Positions 9,140-18,426 of a stretch of DNA of 64,000 nucleotides are shown in pieces. The notes beneath the pieces are model-generated. The model worked only from the letters and a program-made list of their open reading frames with translations. It did not search any database and had not been told where the DNA came from. The translations under genes were made by a program, and so were the position numbers. Every line of letters starts with the position of its first letter. The stretch's first letter is position 1. Source of the DNA: Candidatus Pacearchaeota archaeon (GTDB lineage: Archaea; Nanoarchaeota; Nanoarchaeia; Pacearchaeales; GW2011-AR1); NCBI GenBank assembly GCA_002686195.1, contig NZAS01000112.1, positions 25,093 through 89,092 of the forward strand, written 5' to 3'.

Positions 9140-9510
9140 AATTTATAAGTGTAATAACAATATTATTTAGTATCATATTTATGTCTTATAACGCTAATGC
9201 ACAACAAGTTACTAATAATATAATAAAAAAATTACAGGAAGTAGCTAATACAAGAGATACGTATACGATACACATACAAGATAAAACAAAACAATCATAT
9301 ATACGTACTGATATGGCGTCAGAATATAACTATGATGCCATTATAATGCAAGATTATAAAGACAAAAAATTATATTTAATAATCTATCATGAGCAAAAAT
9401 ATACAATATTTATGACAAATATAAATCATGATGATTTTGTTGTTGTTGATGGTAATGATACAATAACTGAAATTATAAATAAAATATTATTAGGAAGAAT
9501 TAAATTATGA
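9136..9510 (+). CDS. Small secreted protein, unknown function
   Basis: 124 residues. A clear type I signal peptide: Lys at 2, hydrophobic core 4-17 and cleavage-site pattern NANA-QQ near 22/23. The mature part is about 100 residues, beta-rich, with no Cys or known motif. Periplasmic location is likely. Confidence 0.6.
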   Translation: MKFISVITILFSIIFMSYNANAQQVTNNIIKKLQEVANTRDTYTIHIQDKTKQSYIRTDMASEYNYDAIIMQDYKDKKLYLIIYHEQKYTIFMTNINHDDFVVVDGNDTITEIINKILLGRIKL

Positions 9511-9941
9511 CTTCAAATGAACTTAGAAATCATGTGCAACATATCTTAAGAGAAATGTTGCATATTGAACAAGAAAAACAAGACGATGTATTACCAGCAA
9601 AAGAACCTGAAGTAGAAACAGAACCTCAATCAGATGTTGAGGCATCTGAAGAAGAGACAGGTGAAGCGTTATATACAGTTGAAACTATGATTAAATTATT
9701 TAACGCTATTAGATCTGGTTCATCAATGAAAGATGATGATATTGTTAAAAGCCTTAATATGTGGTGGGATAAGGCAAAGCTCGAAGATCTTAAGAAGTTT
9801 TTGTCTGCATTAGCTAATGTTGCACAAATTGTTAGTAATCAAGAAAGTGAAGAAAAATCACAAGAACTTGAAGAGCCTAGTGCCGAAGAGGAAGTTGAAA
9901 AAGAGGAATCTAATACAGAGCTTAATATTACAAGTGTTTAA
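9507..9941 (+). CDS. Acidic hypothetical protein
   Basis: 144 residues with very acidic stretches (about 22-55 and 115-140) around a helical middle (about 58-112). No family recognised. It ends 4 bases into the convergent minus-strand nucleotidyltransferase gene, so the two transcription units meet here without a spacer. Confidence 0.5.
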   Translation: MTSNELRNHVQHILREMLHIEQEKQDDVLPAKEPEVETEPQSDVEASEEETGEALYTVETMIKLFNAIRSGSSMKDDDIVKSLNMWWDKAKLEDLKKFLSALANVAQIVSNQESEEKSQELEEPSAEEEVEKEESNTELNITSV

Positions 9942-10798
9942 TTATCAAGTAATATCATATTCAATGTTTTTATAAGTACTCGTATAGCGTTTAATATATT
10001 ATAACGTTCGTACAATTTATATCTTATTTCGGTTGGTATAGATTCGTTATTGCTTTTATCTAGTACACTTTTTCTCGTATATTTAATATTATTAAAAACT
10101 AATTCTAAGTTTGATAAATCATTTTCTAATTTTTTCTTTATTATATGTAATTTGTCACATAGTGGTAATATTTGCTCATGATTATCAATCTTAATGCTTA
10201 TTTCATGTTTTAACATTTTATAATCAATAATATCAATCGTTGTATTTGAGATAAGATTATTGATTTTTATAATACATTTACGTACAATATCTTTTTGTGC
10301 TTGTATTTCTTTAGGATTATAAACAATTCTATTTATTTTTTTTGTCCATGTATTTGTTATAAAATTATATATGTTAACATCACGCTTAAAAATTTGATCA
10401 TTGATATCATTGATATAAATATTAATCGGGTGTTTATTGATAAAATACTTATTATTTACATCTTGTAAAAATATTGACAAATATTTATATACTTCAATTC
10501 TGTCATTAACTTGTAAGTATTTTATCAATATATCGTAATCTATGATAATACCAACATCAATATCTGAATTTTCTGTCCATTGACGTGTTAAAATACTACC
10601 AACTATCACTATACCTTCAATTTTTGGAAATATTTTAATGTTATTAAGGAATTCATTTAATGCGTTATTAACTTGTTTTCTTGAATATTGTGTCAATAAT
10701 GTGTCATTACTAAACACATGTTGATCTAAAGTTTTTTGTGGTGGGTCAATTATCGATTCAAAGATTTTCTGTACTATCTTCACTAATTTTTTTATCAT
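9938..10798 (-). CDS. Pol-beta-fold nucleotidyltransferase
   Basis: 286 residues. The minimal nucleotidyltransferase signature is present: helix-turn GS (G67-S68) followed by SDIDV, placing metal-binding Asp residues at 79 and 81. Its start lies about 40 bases inside the RNA ligase 1 gene, so the two are probably made together and may cooperate in end healing and sealing. Substrate unknown; tRNA or a small molecule are both possible. Confidence 0.65.
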   Translation of the reverse strand: MIKKLVKIVQKIFESIIDPPQKTLDQHVFSNDTLLTQYSRKQVNNALNEFLNNIKIFPKIEGIVIVGSILTRQWTENSDIDVGIIIDYDILIKYLQVNDRIEVYKYLSIFLQDVNNKYFINKHPINIYINDINDQIFKRDVNIYNFITNTWTKKINRIVYNPKEIQAQKDIVRKCIIKINNLISNTTIDIIDYKMLKHEISIKIDNHEQILPLCDKLHIIKKKLENDLSNLELVFNNIKYTRKSVLDKSNNESIPTEIRYKLYERYNILNAIRVLIKTLNMILLDN

Positions 10799-11981
10799 GC
10801 AAATTTAATAATTTAAGTGTATTGTCAATTTTTGTTTTTTTCAACAAGTCTATAATAAAATTATATAAATTTTCTATATCTTTACCAAACAACTTGAAAA
10901 GAAAAGAAGAAATATTTTTGTAATTACTTAAAACGATTGCTGCATACTCTTTTCTATTAGAAATATGCTTGATATTATCAAATGCATTTTGTACTTGTAT
11001 AACTAATTTATTAACACTATCTTCAATTTTACTAAACATTTCTTTTGATTCTTCAAAATATGCTTCTATTTCTTCACGTTCACCTTCTAACCATAATGGT
11101 ACTAAATTTTTATATTGTAATTGTCCTATTAAACGATGACGTTTTAAATAAGTTTCTTTTTTTATTTTAATACGTTTATCTGTTCCACGTTGCCTAACAA
11201 CAAATCCTTCAAAATCATCTTGAAAGCTATCCATCATTTTAATGATATTATCATAGTCTGTTTCCACATCAAATATTCTGGGGCGTTTTGCGCTAATCTT
11301 TTTTGCTAATCTATCTAATTGTGCTTCTCCTAACTCAGTTAGTGTTTCAAGATCTCTAGCACCTATCAAATACAATCCCAATTCTTCACGTGTATATTGT
11401 GTAATAACAGGTCTTTCTGAGAGGATTGCTTCAAAGATTAACGTATAATTATAAACGTCACGTGATAATGTCAGTTTCTTGATATATTTACTTATTTCTT
11501 TTAATAAGCTAATTTTACCACCTGTGAATAAGTTAATTATCACATTAAGGTCTGTATCTGAAGAAGATAACATTTTACGTGTATGCCAAATCGGTTTGTT
11601 GTTCTGATCACGTAAAAATGCTAAACCGACTAATGTTCCATCAAGTTTTTCAATAATATCACTACTTGCTAAGTCAATGGGCTCAGCTTCTTTTTCACCC
11701 AAATTAAAAAATCTAATGAATGGGAAACTAACAATGTTGCCTTGTGTATCTATTACAAGCCCTCGAGTTATTTTATTAAAATCATTTCTATTACCAAACT
11801 GGTTATAATTTAATACAAAATAACTATCTTTTTTTTTAACACTTATTGATTTCTCTTCTAACCAATGTTCATCACCGGTTAAAACTTTATCAATAATAAT
11901 TTGTAATTTATTTTTTAAGTCGAGATTTCTATTTTCTAAAATTAAAGATTTTTCTATAAATTTATGTAAAGAATTTTGCAT
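10758..11981 (-). CDS. rnlA: T4 RNA ligase 1-like tRNA repair ligase
   Basis: 407 residues. Adenylated lysine in EKLDGTLVG (K112), preceded by FPFIRFFNLGE, a pattern typical of T4 Rnl1. Motif IV lies in FEGFVV and motif V in KIKKETYLKRH. T4 RnlA seals 3'-OH/5'-phosphate ends in tRNAs cut by host anticodon nucleases; the C-terminal 120 residues could be the tRNA-specificity domain. No polynucleotide kinase-phosphatase gene is visible in this window. Family assignment is strong. Confidence 0.82.
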   Translation of the reverse strand: MQNSLHKFIEKSLILENRNLDLKNKLQIIIDKVLTGDEHWLEEKSISVKKKDSYFVLNYNQFGNRNDFNKITRGLVIDTQGNIVSFPFIRFFNLGEKEAEPIDLASSDIIEKLDGTLVGLAFLRDQNNKPIWHTRKMLSSSDTDLNVIINLFTGGKISLLKEISKYIKKLTLSRDVYNYTLIFEAILSERPVITQYTREELGLYLIGARDLETLTELGEAQLDRLAKKISAKRPRIFDVETDYDNIIKMMDSFQDDFEGFVVRQRGTDKRIKIKKETYLKRHRLIGQLQYKNLVPLWLEGEREEIEAYFEESKEMFSKIEDSVNKLVIQVQNAFDNIKHISNRKEYAAIVLSNYKNISSFLFKLFGKDIENLYNFIIDLLKKTKIDNTLKLLNLHDKKISEDSTENL

Positions 11982-11984
11982 TTA

Positions 11985-12380
11985 TTATTTATTGATCTTT
12001 TTAACATCTTCAATTAGTCGTGCCTGTCTACTTTTTATAACCGCTTGTTGTGTTGCAACTTGATCAACTTTACTTTTTAATATATTATGCTTGCTATTAA
12101 GATCTTCTTTTAATGAGTCTACTTGTTCTGTTATATTTTTTTTTGAAGCTTTTACTGATTCTTTTACTTCATCTTTACTTATTGTTATATGGTTTTGTAT
12201 ATCACTTAATTTTTGTGTTATACTAGATTGTTGCGTATCATATACTTCCTTATTAACATATTTCATATTTGTATCATTATAATACCACACAATAATACCA
12301 GCAAGTACCGCACCCAAGAATACAAAAAACTTTATCCAGTCTAATACATCACGGTTTTTGTTAATTAAGCTCAACTTCAA
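11985..12380 (-). CDS. Single-pass membrane protein with coiled coil
   Basis: 131 residues. One transmembrane segment (about 16-35, ending IIVWYY) near the N-terminus, then a long Lys/Glu/Gln heptad-like region (about 50-130). Topology resembles small phage inner-membrane coiled-coil proteins. It overlaps the next gene by 4 bases. Confidence 0.5.
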   Translation of the reverse strand: MKLSLINKNRDVLDWIKFFVFLGAVLAGIIVWYYNDTNMKYVNKEVYDTQQSSITQKLSDIQNHITISKDEVKESVKASKKNITEQVDSLKEDLNSKHNILKSKVDQVATQQAVIKSRQARLIEDVKKINK

Positions 12381-13120
12381 ATTCTCACATCTTCAATTTG
12401 CTTGCTAAATTCTTCAAATTTTGATTCTGTTTCAAGTAATATCTTTTGTAACTTGATAAGTATATTTTTAGGTGTTCTAAACTCACTTTCTTTTAAAAGA
12501 AGTGTATTCCTCCACCATTCAAGAGCTTCAGGTTTTACATTTTCACGAATTGTTTTCAATGAAGTTGCAGCAAGCACGCCTAAATCACTAAATGATGTTG
12601 TGGTAGAATTCATTTTTGATAATAAACTTTGTGTTGACGTGCTACTAGCTAATCTTACTGATTTTTTATATGCGCTAAAAGTACTTTTTATATCATTTTC
12701 TTTTACTGATTCTAACATTAATGTACATGTTTTATTTACAATACCAATCGATGATTTTTCTTTTAATGTTAATACATTACTTAGTATACTAAATAAACCA
12801 AATAATTCATTAATATAATTTGTATGTTTTTCAAGCAATTTCAAATTTTGACGCTTTTTTAATTCTACTTTAAGTTGTTCTTTTACAAGATTTTTAATAT
12901 CCTGCTTTGACAGATTTTCGTTTAATGTACTATACATGTTATCACCATACGCTTTAATATGAATAATATTACTAACAATATTTTCTACTAATGTAAGATG
13001 TTCATTGATACGTTTACTAAAATTTCTATTAAATAATTCAACAAAATTTCTTGAATCTTTTGCTTCTTCTAAAAGAAGTACATTTGCCTTTGCTAAACGT
13101 CTAATTTTGTTATTTGACAT
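12377..13120 (-). CDS. Hypothetical helical protein
   Basis: 247 residues, rich in Leu, Lys, Ser and Glu with long predicted helices and no recognisable motif. Coupled to the coiled-coil membrane protein by a 4-base overlap, so the two may act together. Confidence 0.5.
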   Translation of the reverse strand: MSNNKIRRLAKANVLLLEEAKDSRNFVELFNRNFSKRINEHLTLVENIVSNIIHIKAYGDNMYSTLNENLSKQDIKNLVKEQLKVELKKRQNLKLLEKHTNYINELFGLFSILSNVLTLKEKSSIGIVNKTCTLMLESVKENDIKSTFSAYKKSVRLASSTSTQSLLSKMNSTTTSFSDLGVLAATSLKTIRENVKPEALEWWRNTLLLKESEFRTPKNILIKLQKILLETESKFEEFSKQIEDVRI

Positions 13121-13220
13121 ATTTTGTTATTTTGCCTCCACACAGTTCGTACAATATATATATAAACAATCTATGTGATACACAAAATTAAATTGTAAAT
13201 AGATTAGATTTTATAATATG

Positions 13221-13487
13221 TCAATCTTCATCAAGTAGCATAATCACCATTGCGGCATAATTATGTAAATCAATAAGTGTATCACGCATTGATTCTGACT
13301 CAATTTGAATAGTGTTTTTAGAAATCGATGTTAAACGCTGTATTTTATCACCTAAACGCATAATGACACCAATCGGCCCATATGTAGAGAATGAATCGCC
13401 ATAATCACTATTTTTTCTACAGAAGAGCTCTTTTGCTTCTGCATGTACTTTTTCAAGCTGTGCTAATCTTTCTTTAGTTGTTTTCAT
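13221..13487 (-). CDS. DUF1599 / Nmad1 (nucleotide-modification-associated) protein
   Basis: 88 residues. The core KNSDYGDSF followed by IMRLGDKIQRL and DTLIDLHNYA matches the DUF1599/Nmad1 family, proposed to share the all-alpha MazG-type fold and linked by context to base modification or dNTP pool cleaning. The conserved acidic and His residues are present. With purA at 1.5 kb it is a weak hint of altered nucleotide metabolism, but no DatZ or MazZ is visible. Confidence 0.7.
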   Translation of the reverse strand: MKTTKERLAQLEKVHAEAKELFCRKNSDYGDSFSTYGPIGVIMRLGDKIQRLTSISKNTIQIESESMRDTLIDLHNYAAMVIMLLDED

Positions 13488-13502
13488 GAATCAACCTTAT
13501 AA

Positions 13503-14825
13503 TCATCTATTATTGGCTCTTTGTTGCGATTTTATAAACTTTATTACTTTATCTTTTGTTATATTTGGATCATTAAACCATAATTCACGTTGAAGTGATA
13601 TTAACTTTCCAATTTCTACACCAGGTCGTAAGTTGAATAATTGCATTAACTCGTTTCCATCAAAGAATATTGTAGGTTGTTTTCCAAAATCTTTTAATGA
13701 TTTGATTATATTACGTAATGATGAATCTATTACGTAAAGTACTTCTATATGTTTTAATACGTTATTTTTATTTAGAAAAGCGCCAACTTTTAAAGCCACA
13801 TTTTTAGCGCTATTTGCTTTAAGTACTTGAATGGCATTAGCAAGCGCAGTTATGCGCTTAATTTCTTCATTTGATAACTTTAATTTTTTCAAATTGCTTT
13901 TAATAATGTTAACATCAAGATTATGCATTATAAGTGTAAGCATTTCTATAAAATCAAAGTTACCTTTCTGTTTTTCTGCAATCGTAATTGTATCTTTTTT
14001 CTTTTGAGATAATTCTGGTATTATATATTGCATTAAATTATTATTGAAAAGTAGTTCTAATGCATATGCTGCGTTTTTATTAACAAGCATTTTTTCAAAT
14101 TCATCACGTATACGCTCAAATGATATGTTTGTTAATTCGTTAGCTTTCTTTTTTATTATACTTTCTAACACATTATCTATTTTGTATTTATATTTAGAAG
14201 CAAATCTTATTGCACGTAAAATCCTTAAAGGATCTTCAGTTAAAATAACTTCAGGTGTAGATGTTGTGCGTATGATACCACTTCTTATGTCTTTTAAACC
14301 TTTCCCGGTTAAATCTAATATTTTACCTGTTGTTAAATCTTTAACTAAAGAATTGATTGTTAGATCTCTTCGCATAACATCTTGATTTATCGTGCCAAAA
14401 CCAACTTGTGGTTTACGGCTACCAGGTTCATATATTTCTGTTCTTGTGACAACAGCTTCTATATCAACACCTGTTAAGTCTATGTTATTGTATACTACGC
14501 CACGCAAATCAATTTTTGCAGTACCAAAATTTGGAAAAACAACCGGGTTAGATCCTTGCTTAAAAATATTCAAGTATTTTGCTAAATATTCAGCAAACTC
14601 TATTCCACCTTTTGGAAGGTCTATAACTATATCTAAATCTTTAGGTTCTTTACCCATTACTTGATCACGAACTGCTCCTCCCACCAAAAAAACATGACTA
14701 CGATATTTGTCTGAACTTTTTACAATTTTAGTTAATAATTCAAGAGCTGCAGTAATTTGCTCTTTTGTAGGTTGGATTGCTTCTGTTATAACTTGTGATA
14801 TATATTTTCGTAAGAGTAATTGCAT
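13503..14825 (-). CDS. cca: CCA-adding enzyme / tRNA nucleotidyltransferase (class II)
   Basis: 440 residues. VGGAVRD followed by PKDLDIVID gives the class II nucleotidyltransferase head with metal-binding Asp-x-Asp (about 79 and 81). RRDLTINSL and EDPLRILRAIRFA are the neck and base-selection motifs. It builds or repairs the CCA end of tRNA. In this window only the CAU tRNA gene encodes CCA, so the other tRNAs need such an enzyme, phage or host. Poly(A) polymerase is the alternative; the motif set does not exclude it. Confidence 0.82.
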   Translation of the reverse strand: MQLLLRKYISQVITEAIQPTKEQITAALELLTKIVKSSDKYRSHVFLVGGAVRDQVMGKEPKDLDIVIDLPKGGIEFAEYLAKYLNIFKQGSNPVVFPNFGTAKIDLRGVVYNNIDLTGVDIEAVVTRTEIYEPGSRKPQVGFGTINQDVMRRDLTINSLVKDLTTGKILDLTGKGLKDIRSGIIRTTSTPEVILTEDPLRILRAIRFASKYKYKIDNVLESIIKKKANELTNISFERIRDEFEKMLVNKNAAYALELLFNNNLMQYIIPELSQKKKDTITIAEKQKGNFDFIEMLTLIMHNLDVNIIKSNLKKLKLSNEEIKRITALANAIQVLKANSAKNVALKVGAFLNKNNVLKHIEVLYVIDSSLRNIIKSLKDFGKQPTIFFDGNELMQLFNLRPGVEIGKLISLQRELWFNDPNITKDKVIKFIKSQQRANNR

Positions 14826-14843
14826 ATTATATATATGTACATT

Positions 14844-15389
14844 TTACTTGTTGTTCTTTTTCTTCATTCTAGCTATTTTCTTTTTCACTCTTATAAGTTT
14901 ATCATTAGCAATTTTCTTACCAAGATTGCTAATTTTGTCAAAAAATGTAATACCATTGATATGATCAATTTCATGTTGAAGACAGACAGCTAATAAACCA
15001 GATGCTTCAAATTCTATCTCATTTTCATGAATATTTAATGCTTTAACAACGACATTTGATGCACGAACAACACTGATGGTAATTTCTGGAAATGATAAGC
15101 AACCTTCTTTAACAATAATATCATTATGTGATTCACTAATTACTGGATTGCATAATATGTGTAATGTTGATTCGTTAAACAAATATCCTGTGTCTGCAAC
15201 TATTACACGCTTTAAAACATTAACTTGATTTGCCGCTAATCCGATTCCTCTACTGCGATACATTGTTTCTGACATATTATTTGTCAACGCTATAATTTCA
15301 TCTGTTATATTTGTAATTACTTCAGCAGGTGTATTAAGCGACTTACTAGGAAATATTTCAATTTTTAATTCTGACATTTTTTTGCTCAC
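14844..15389 (-). CDS. def: Peptide deformylase
   Basis: 181 residues. All three deformylase motifs are visible: GIGLAANQ (motif I), EGCLS with the metal-ligand Cys (motif II) and QHEIDH with two His ligands and the catalytic Glu (motif III). It removes formyl from N-terminal Met. The C-terminus is a Lys-rich tail. Phage deformylases are known from marine myoviruses. It overlaps the next gene by 4 bases. Confidence 0.9.
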   Translation of the reverse strand: MSKKMSELKIEIFPSKSLNTPAEVITNITDEIIALTNNMSETMYRSRGIGLAANQVNVLKRVIVADTGYLFNESTLHILCNPVISESHNDIIVKEGCLSFPEITISVVRASNVVVKALNIHENEIEFEASGLLAVCLQHEIDHINGITFFDKISNLGKKIANDKLIRVKKKIARMKKKNNK

Positions 15390-15622
15390 AACATAAAAGA
15401 ATTATTATCACGTAACATAATGTACTTATCGGCAATTAATGTAAAATATTTTTGTAATGTATCACGTGTAGTATCTTGTGTATATAATACATTACCAAAT
15501 TCTAAATTATCAATTGCAAACATATGAATACTATCAACATTTATATTCATGATAACATATATTCTATTTTTATATTTATTTTCTTGCCACACTTGATTTT
15601 TTTTGATATCAATGTATTTCAT
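15386..15622 (-). CDS. Hypothetical protein
   Basis: 78 residues, beta-rich with a compact barrel-like pattern (KKNQVWQENKYKNRIYVIMN), similar in style to small phage KOW/SH3-like proteins. No function can be assigned. Translationally coupled to def. Confidence 0.5.
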   Translation of the reverse strand: MKYIDIKKNQVWQENKYKNRIYVIMNINVDSIHMFAIDNLEFGNVLYTQDTTRDTLQKYFTLIADKYIMLRDNNSFML

Positions 15623-15635
15623 AATTATCGATCTT

Positions 15636-16130
15636 TTATGTTAATTTTGCATTTGCTATTAGTTTGCTACTTGATTGTACTTTTCCACCAACGCCAACGT
15701 TAAACATCATTTTACAACCAATCTTAATACATGTATCCCATTCGGGAATATTATCTGGAAATCTATCTCCACCTTTCACAAAAACATCTGGTTTAAATAA
15801 TTCTAATGCTTTACAAACTGTTTGTGTATCGTCATTCCACTTTACTGCAAAATCAACACCTACAATTGATGCAACTATTTCTATACGCTCATCAATATTC
15901 ATAAAAGGCGCGCCCTTTTTACGTTTTAAAAATTCATCACCGTTTACTAAAACTGCTATGATATCATTTGGAAATAAAGTTCTACTTTCTTGTATGCAAC
16001 GTATATGCCCAATATGGATTGGATCAAAACCACCTGATGTCATTATCAATAACTTATTCTTTTTTCTTTCACTGTTGATATCATCATATAATTTTTTTAG
16101 TTGCCATTCAGTGATGTCTTTACATTTCAT
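15636..16130 (-). CDS. HldE/RfaE C-terminal-like nucleotidyltransferase
   Basis: 164 residues. SGGFDPIHIGHIRCI (about 31-45) is the nucleotidyltransferase HxGH signature, and FVKGGDRFPDN matches the ADP-heptose synthase/cytidylyltransferase family. VQSSSKLIA at the end resembles the STTxxI motif. Host HldE domains make ADP-heptose for LPS; a phage copy could alter surface sugars or make another NDP-sugar. Single domain, without the kinase half. Confidence 0.7.
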   Translation of the reverse strand: MKCKDITEWQLKKLYDDINSERKKNKLLIMTSGGFDPIHIGHIRCIQESRTLFPNDIIAVLVNGDEFLKRKKGAPFMNIDERIEIVASIVGVDFAVKWNDDTQTVCKALELFKPDVFVKGGDRFPDNIPEWDTCIKIGCKMMFNVGVGGKVQSSSKLIANAKLT

Positions 16131-16145
16131 GTTTTCTCTTATTTA

Positions 16146-16385
16146 TTAAGCACGTTTACATGACACACATACTATATATTTACAATAATCATTATTTTGT
16201 GTGTATAAAGAAACGTTAATTGTTTTTATTGCTTTATGTAATGAAGGTAATTCACCATTGCTCATCCAGCATACTTTACACGCTTCACAGAAGATACTGT
16301 AATCAAGATCATCATCAAACTTATATGATTTAAAATGTGATGCAATATTCTCACCGTCAACTGGTCTACAAATCATGCTTCTCAA
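16146..16385 (-). CDS. Cysteine-rich small protein
   Basis: 79 residues with FCEACKVCW (about 32-40) and a terminal CVSCKRA, giving two CxxC-type pairs that could bind one zinc. No family recognised. Confidence 0.5.
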   Translation of the reverse strand: MRSMICRPVDGENIASHFKSYKFDDDLDYSIFCEACKVCWMSNGELPSLHKAIKTINVSLYTQNNDYCKYIVCVSCKRA

Positions 16386-16400
16386 AGTTTAATTAGTGAA

Positions 16401-16946
16401 TTACTTTTGATCATTTAAATTATTGTTTTCTTCAAGATCTACGCTAGATAATTCTGTATCAGTTTTTCTACTATCAAATTCATCAACATCAAAAATTATA
16501 TTTTCATTAGTATTTATTGTAATTGGTTCTTTATTAAGTTCACCCGTTAACAATAATATTTCAAATTCTTCTGGGGATAGTGCATTAACATCAAATTCGT
16601 CTTCTATAGAAAGATCTTTCTTGACATTAACTTGATGATGGTTTGATGGGAAGAAACCTACTAAGAAACGTTTATTAACTAACTTAATACGTTTTCTAAG
16701 CGCATTAAGCATAACATGTGTCAATTTCTCAGTATTTTCACTACTCTCTTTGACAAAAACTATTTTTGTTTCTTTTGAAATTTCATAGAATGAGTATGAC
16801 AAATTATTTAATCGCTTTAATTTAATAGCTTCTTCTTCAACAATACGCTTTGTCATGTCACGTTGAAGTTTTAATGATGCTTGTTTATTACGTCTAAGTG
16901 GTTGTTTTTTTGTAGTAGCCACTTTTAATGTGTTAGTGTTTGTCAT
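16401..16946 (-). CDS. Hypothetical protein with basic head and acidic tail
   Basis: 181 residues. The first 60 are strongly basic, the last 80 strongly acidic (Asp/Glu/Asn repeats). Such polarity is common in nucleic-acid-binding phage proteins with an autoinhibitory tail, but nothing specific can be claimed. Confidence 0.45.
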   Translation of the reverse strand: MTNTNTLKVATTKKQPLRRNKQASLKLQRDMTKRIVEEEAIKLKRLNNLSYSFYEISKETKIVFVKESSENTEKLTHVMLNALRKRIKLVNKRFLVGFFPSNHHQVNVKKDLSIEDEFDVNALSPEEFEILLLTGELNKEPITINTNENIIFDVDEFDSRKTDTELSSVDLEENNNLNDQK

Positions 16947-16963
16947 ATTATAATTATCTTATT

Positions 16964-17125
16964 TTATAGTATAGTAACATCGTTTATTGAGAATTTACTT
17001 GGTCGACCCCGTCTACAAGTTTTTTTCTCTAAGTCAATAACAAATGATCCCCAAACAAAGTTATTTTCAATTTTCGTTACTTTGTAAGTTAACTCATTTA
17101 TTTGTATTAACGTACCTTTTTTCAT
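16964..17125 (-). CDS. Small basic protein (53 aa)
   Basis: An ATG at 17125 preceded by an AAGGAG Shine-Dalgarno (about 17131-17137) opens a 53-codon frame ending in TAA at 16964. The product starts MKKGTLIQINELTYKV and contains CRRGRPSKFS, a short basic segment like an AT-hook core. Its spacing between neighbours and its good ribosome site support a real gene. Confidence 0.55.
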   Translation of the reverse strand: MKKGTLIQINELTYKVTKIENNFVWGSFVIDLEKKTCRRGRPSKFSINDVTIL

Positions 17126-17161
17126 TTTTTCTCCTTTTATTTTATAATAATACTATTTCTG

Positions 17162-17725
17162 TTAATGTTCTACATTATATGCTTTATAATATTCTATTAC
17201 AAGTTTTAATATTTTTGCTTCTACTCTAACATCATCTAATGCATCATGTGCATTTATACGATTTATACCGAAATAATCACAAACATATGTTAATCCATGA
17301 ACTTTTTCTTTTGGAAGTTCAATGTTATTAACAAGAAAGTAGGGATATGTAAAGCTCCATAATTCTATTATCTTATGAAGATTGTTTATTCCACGTTGTG
17401 TGAATCTTCGCAATACTTCAATATCAAATATATTCCATGAAGATAAACGTAATACGTCTAAATCAAAGTTTTCACTAAACTCATTAAATACTTTGGTATG
17501 TTTTTCACCAGCCTTCAATAAGAAATTTCTATTTAAACCGTGGACATTTGCTGCTGCTATTTCCCAGTCATCTGTATGAGGTTTTATAAGTGTACAATAT
17601 TCTTCTTTAATATCTAATGTGTCTTTGTCAATGAGTGCAGCTGCTAATTGTAGTGGGTCACATTTTTGTGGATTGTTTGAACTCATCTCCATATCAATTA
17701 AAAGTATATCATTACAAAATATCAA
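17162..17725 (-). CDS. DEDDh 3'-5' exonuclease
   Basis: 187 residues. Exo I as LLIDMEM (D11, E13), Exo II as SSWNIFDIEVL (Asp near 98) and Exo III as HDALDDVR (about 160-167) define the DnaQ/RNase T superfamily, DEDDh branch. It could trim RNA or single-stranded DNA 3' ends. It begins 4 bases inside the preceding gene. A second, divergent DEDDh nuclease lies at 26554-27129. Confidence 0.8.
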   Translation of the reverse strand: MIFCNDILLIDMEMSSNNPQKCDPLQLAAALIDKDTLDIKEEYCTLIKPHTDDWEIAAANVHGLNRNFLLKAGEKHTKVFNEFSENFDLDVLRLSSWNIFDIEVLRRFTQRGINNLHKIIELWSFTYPYFLVNNIELPKEKVHGLTYVCDYFGINRINAHDALDDVRVEAKILKLVIEYYKAYNVEH

Positions 17726-18090
17726 TTGTAGTGCTCATGTTCATTCATATGAATTTGTTGTGCACGATATTTTATATGTGCAACAATAAGTTTCTTAATT
17801 GCATTAAATTGTGCATCAGAAACATCTTGAATATTTGTTCTTAATAATGCTTCTAAAGAATCTTGTGAATCGATTATTGATTTATCATACTCAGTAAACT
17901 TAATTATATCAACTAATTTATCAATCGATGATGTTAATAATTCTTGTGCAAGGTTTTCATCCCAGTCACAAGCTTCAACAAGCTCCATAAAGTTAGAAAA
18001 CGATAGCGCAACATCTGCAAAAAAATCATCATCTACATTAAGAAGATTTTTTTTTGGGACGTCCTCTTTTTTTCTTTTGGGGTTGTTCAT
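17722..18090 (-). CDS. Hypothetical protein
   Basis: 122 residues: basic start (PKRKKEDVPKK), then helical acidic body. Its first 53 bases overlap the end of the upstream gene in another frame; no later Met gives a better start. Unknown function. Confidence 0.45.
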   Translation of the reverse strand: MNNPKRKKEDVPKKNLLNVDDDFFADVALSFSNFMELVEACDWDENLAQELLTSSIDKLVDIIKFTEYDKSIIDSQDSLEALLRTNIQDVSDAQFNAIKKLIVAHIKYRAQQIHMNEHEHYN

Positions 18091-18406
18091 CTTCTTTTTT
18101 TACTTTTGCTTTTTTTACTTTTTCTAATGCTAGAACTTTCAACCAATCTTCATCGAGCTTCATGTCAACTTCTATAAAAGAATAATTCACGCCATAGCGC
18201 ATATATTGGACATTTAAAGTTTCTGATTTTTTATCCATAATAACTTTTACAAGTTTACATGTTACGTTACCATCATTATCACGTTTAATAGGTATTATAA
18301 TACGTATATCTGATTTTTTTTTATTTAAATATGGGCCCTCTCTATATGCTTGCCAGAGTTCTATTTCATTTGTTTGTAACAATTTACTTTCTCTTTTTTT
18401 AGCCAT
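18038..18406 (-). CDS. Hypothetical protein with AT-hook-like C-terminus
   Basis: 122 residues. The body is beta-rich; the tail is Lys-rich and ends KKRGRPKKKSS, a textbook AT-hook core (RGRP) that binds the minor groove of AT-rich DNA. Given the AT-rich genome this protein may coat or bend phage DNA (inference). Confidence 0.5.
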   Translation of the reverse strand: MAKKRESKLLQTNEIELWQAYREGPYLNKKKSDIRIIIPIKRDNDGNVTCKLVKVIMDKKSETLNVQYMRYGVNYSFIEVDMKLDEDWLKVLALEKVKKAKVKKEDEQPQKKKRGRPKKKSS

Positions 18407-18426
18407 ATTTGTTATATTTATATGAT

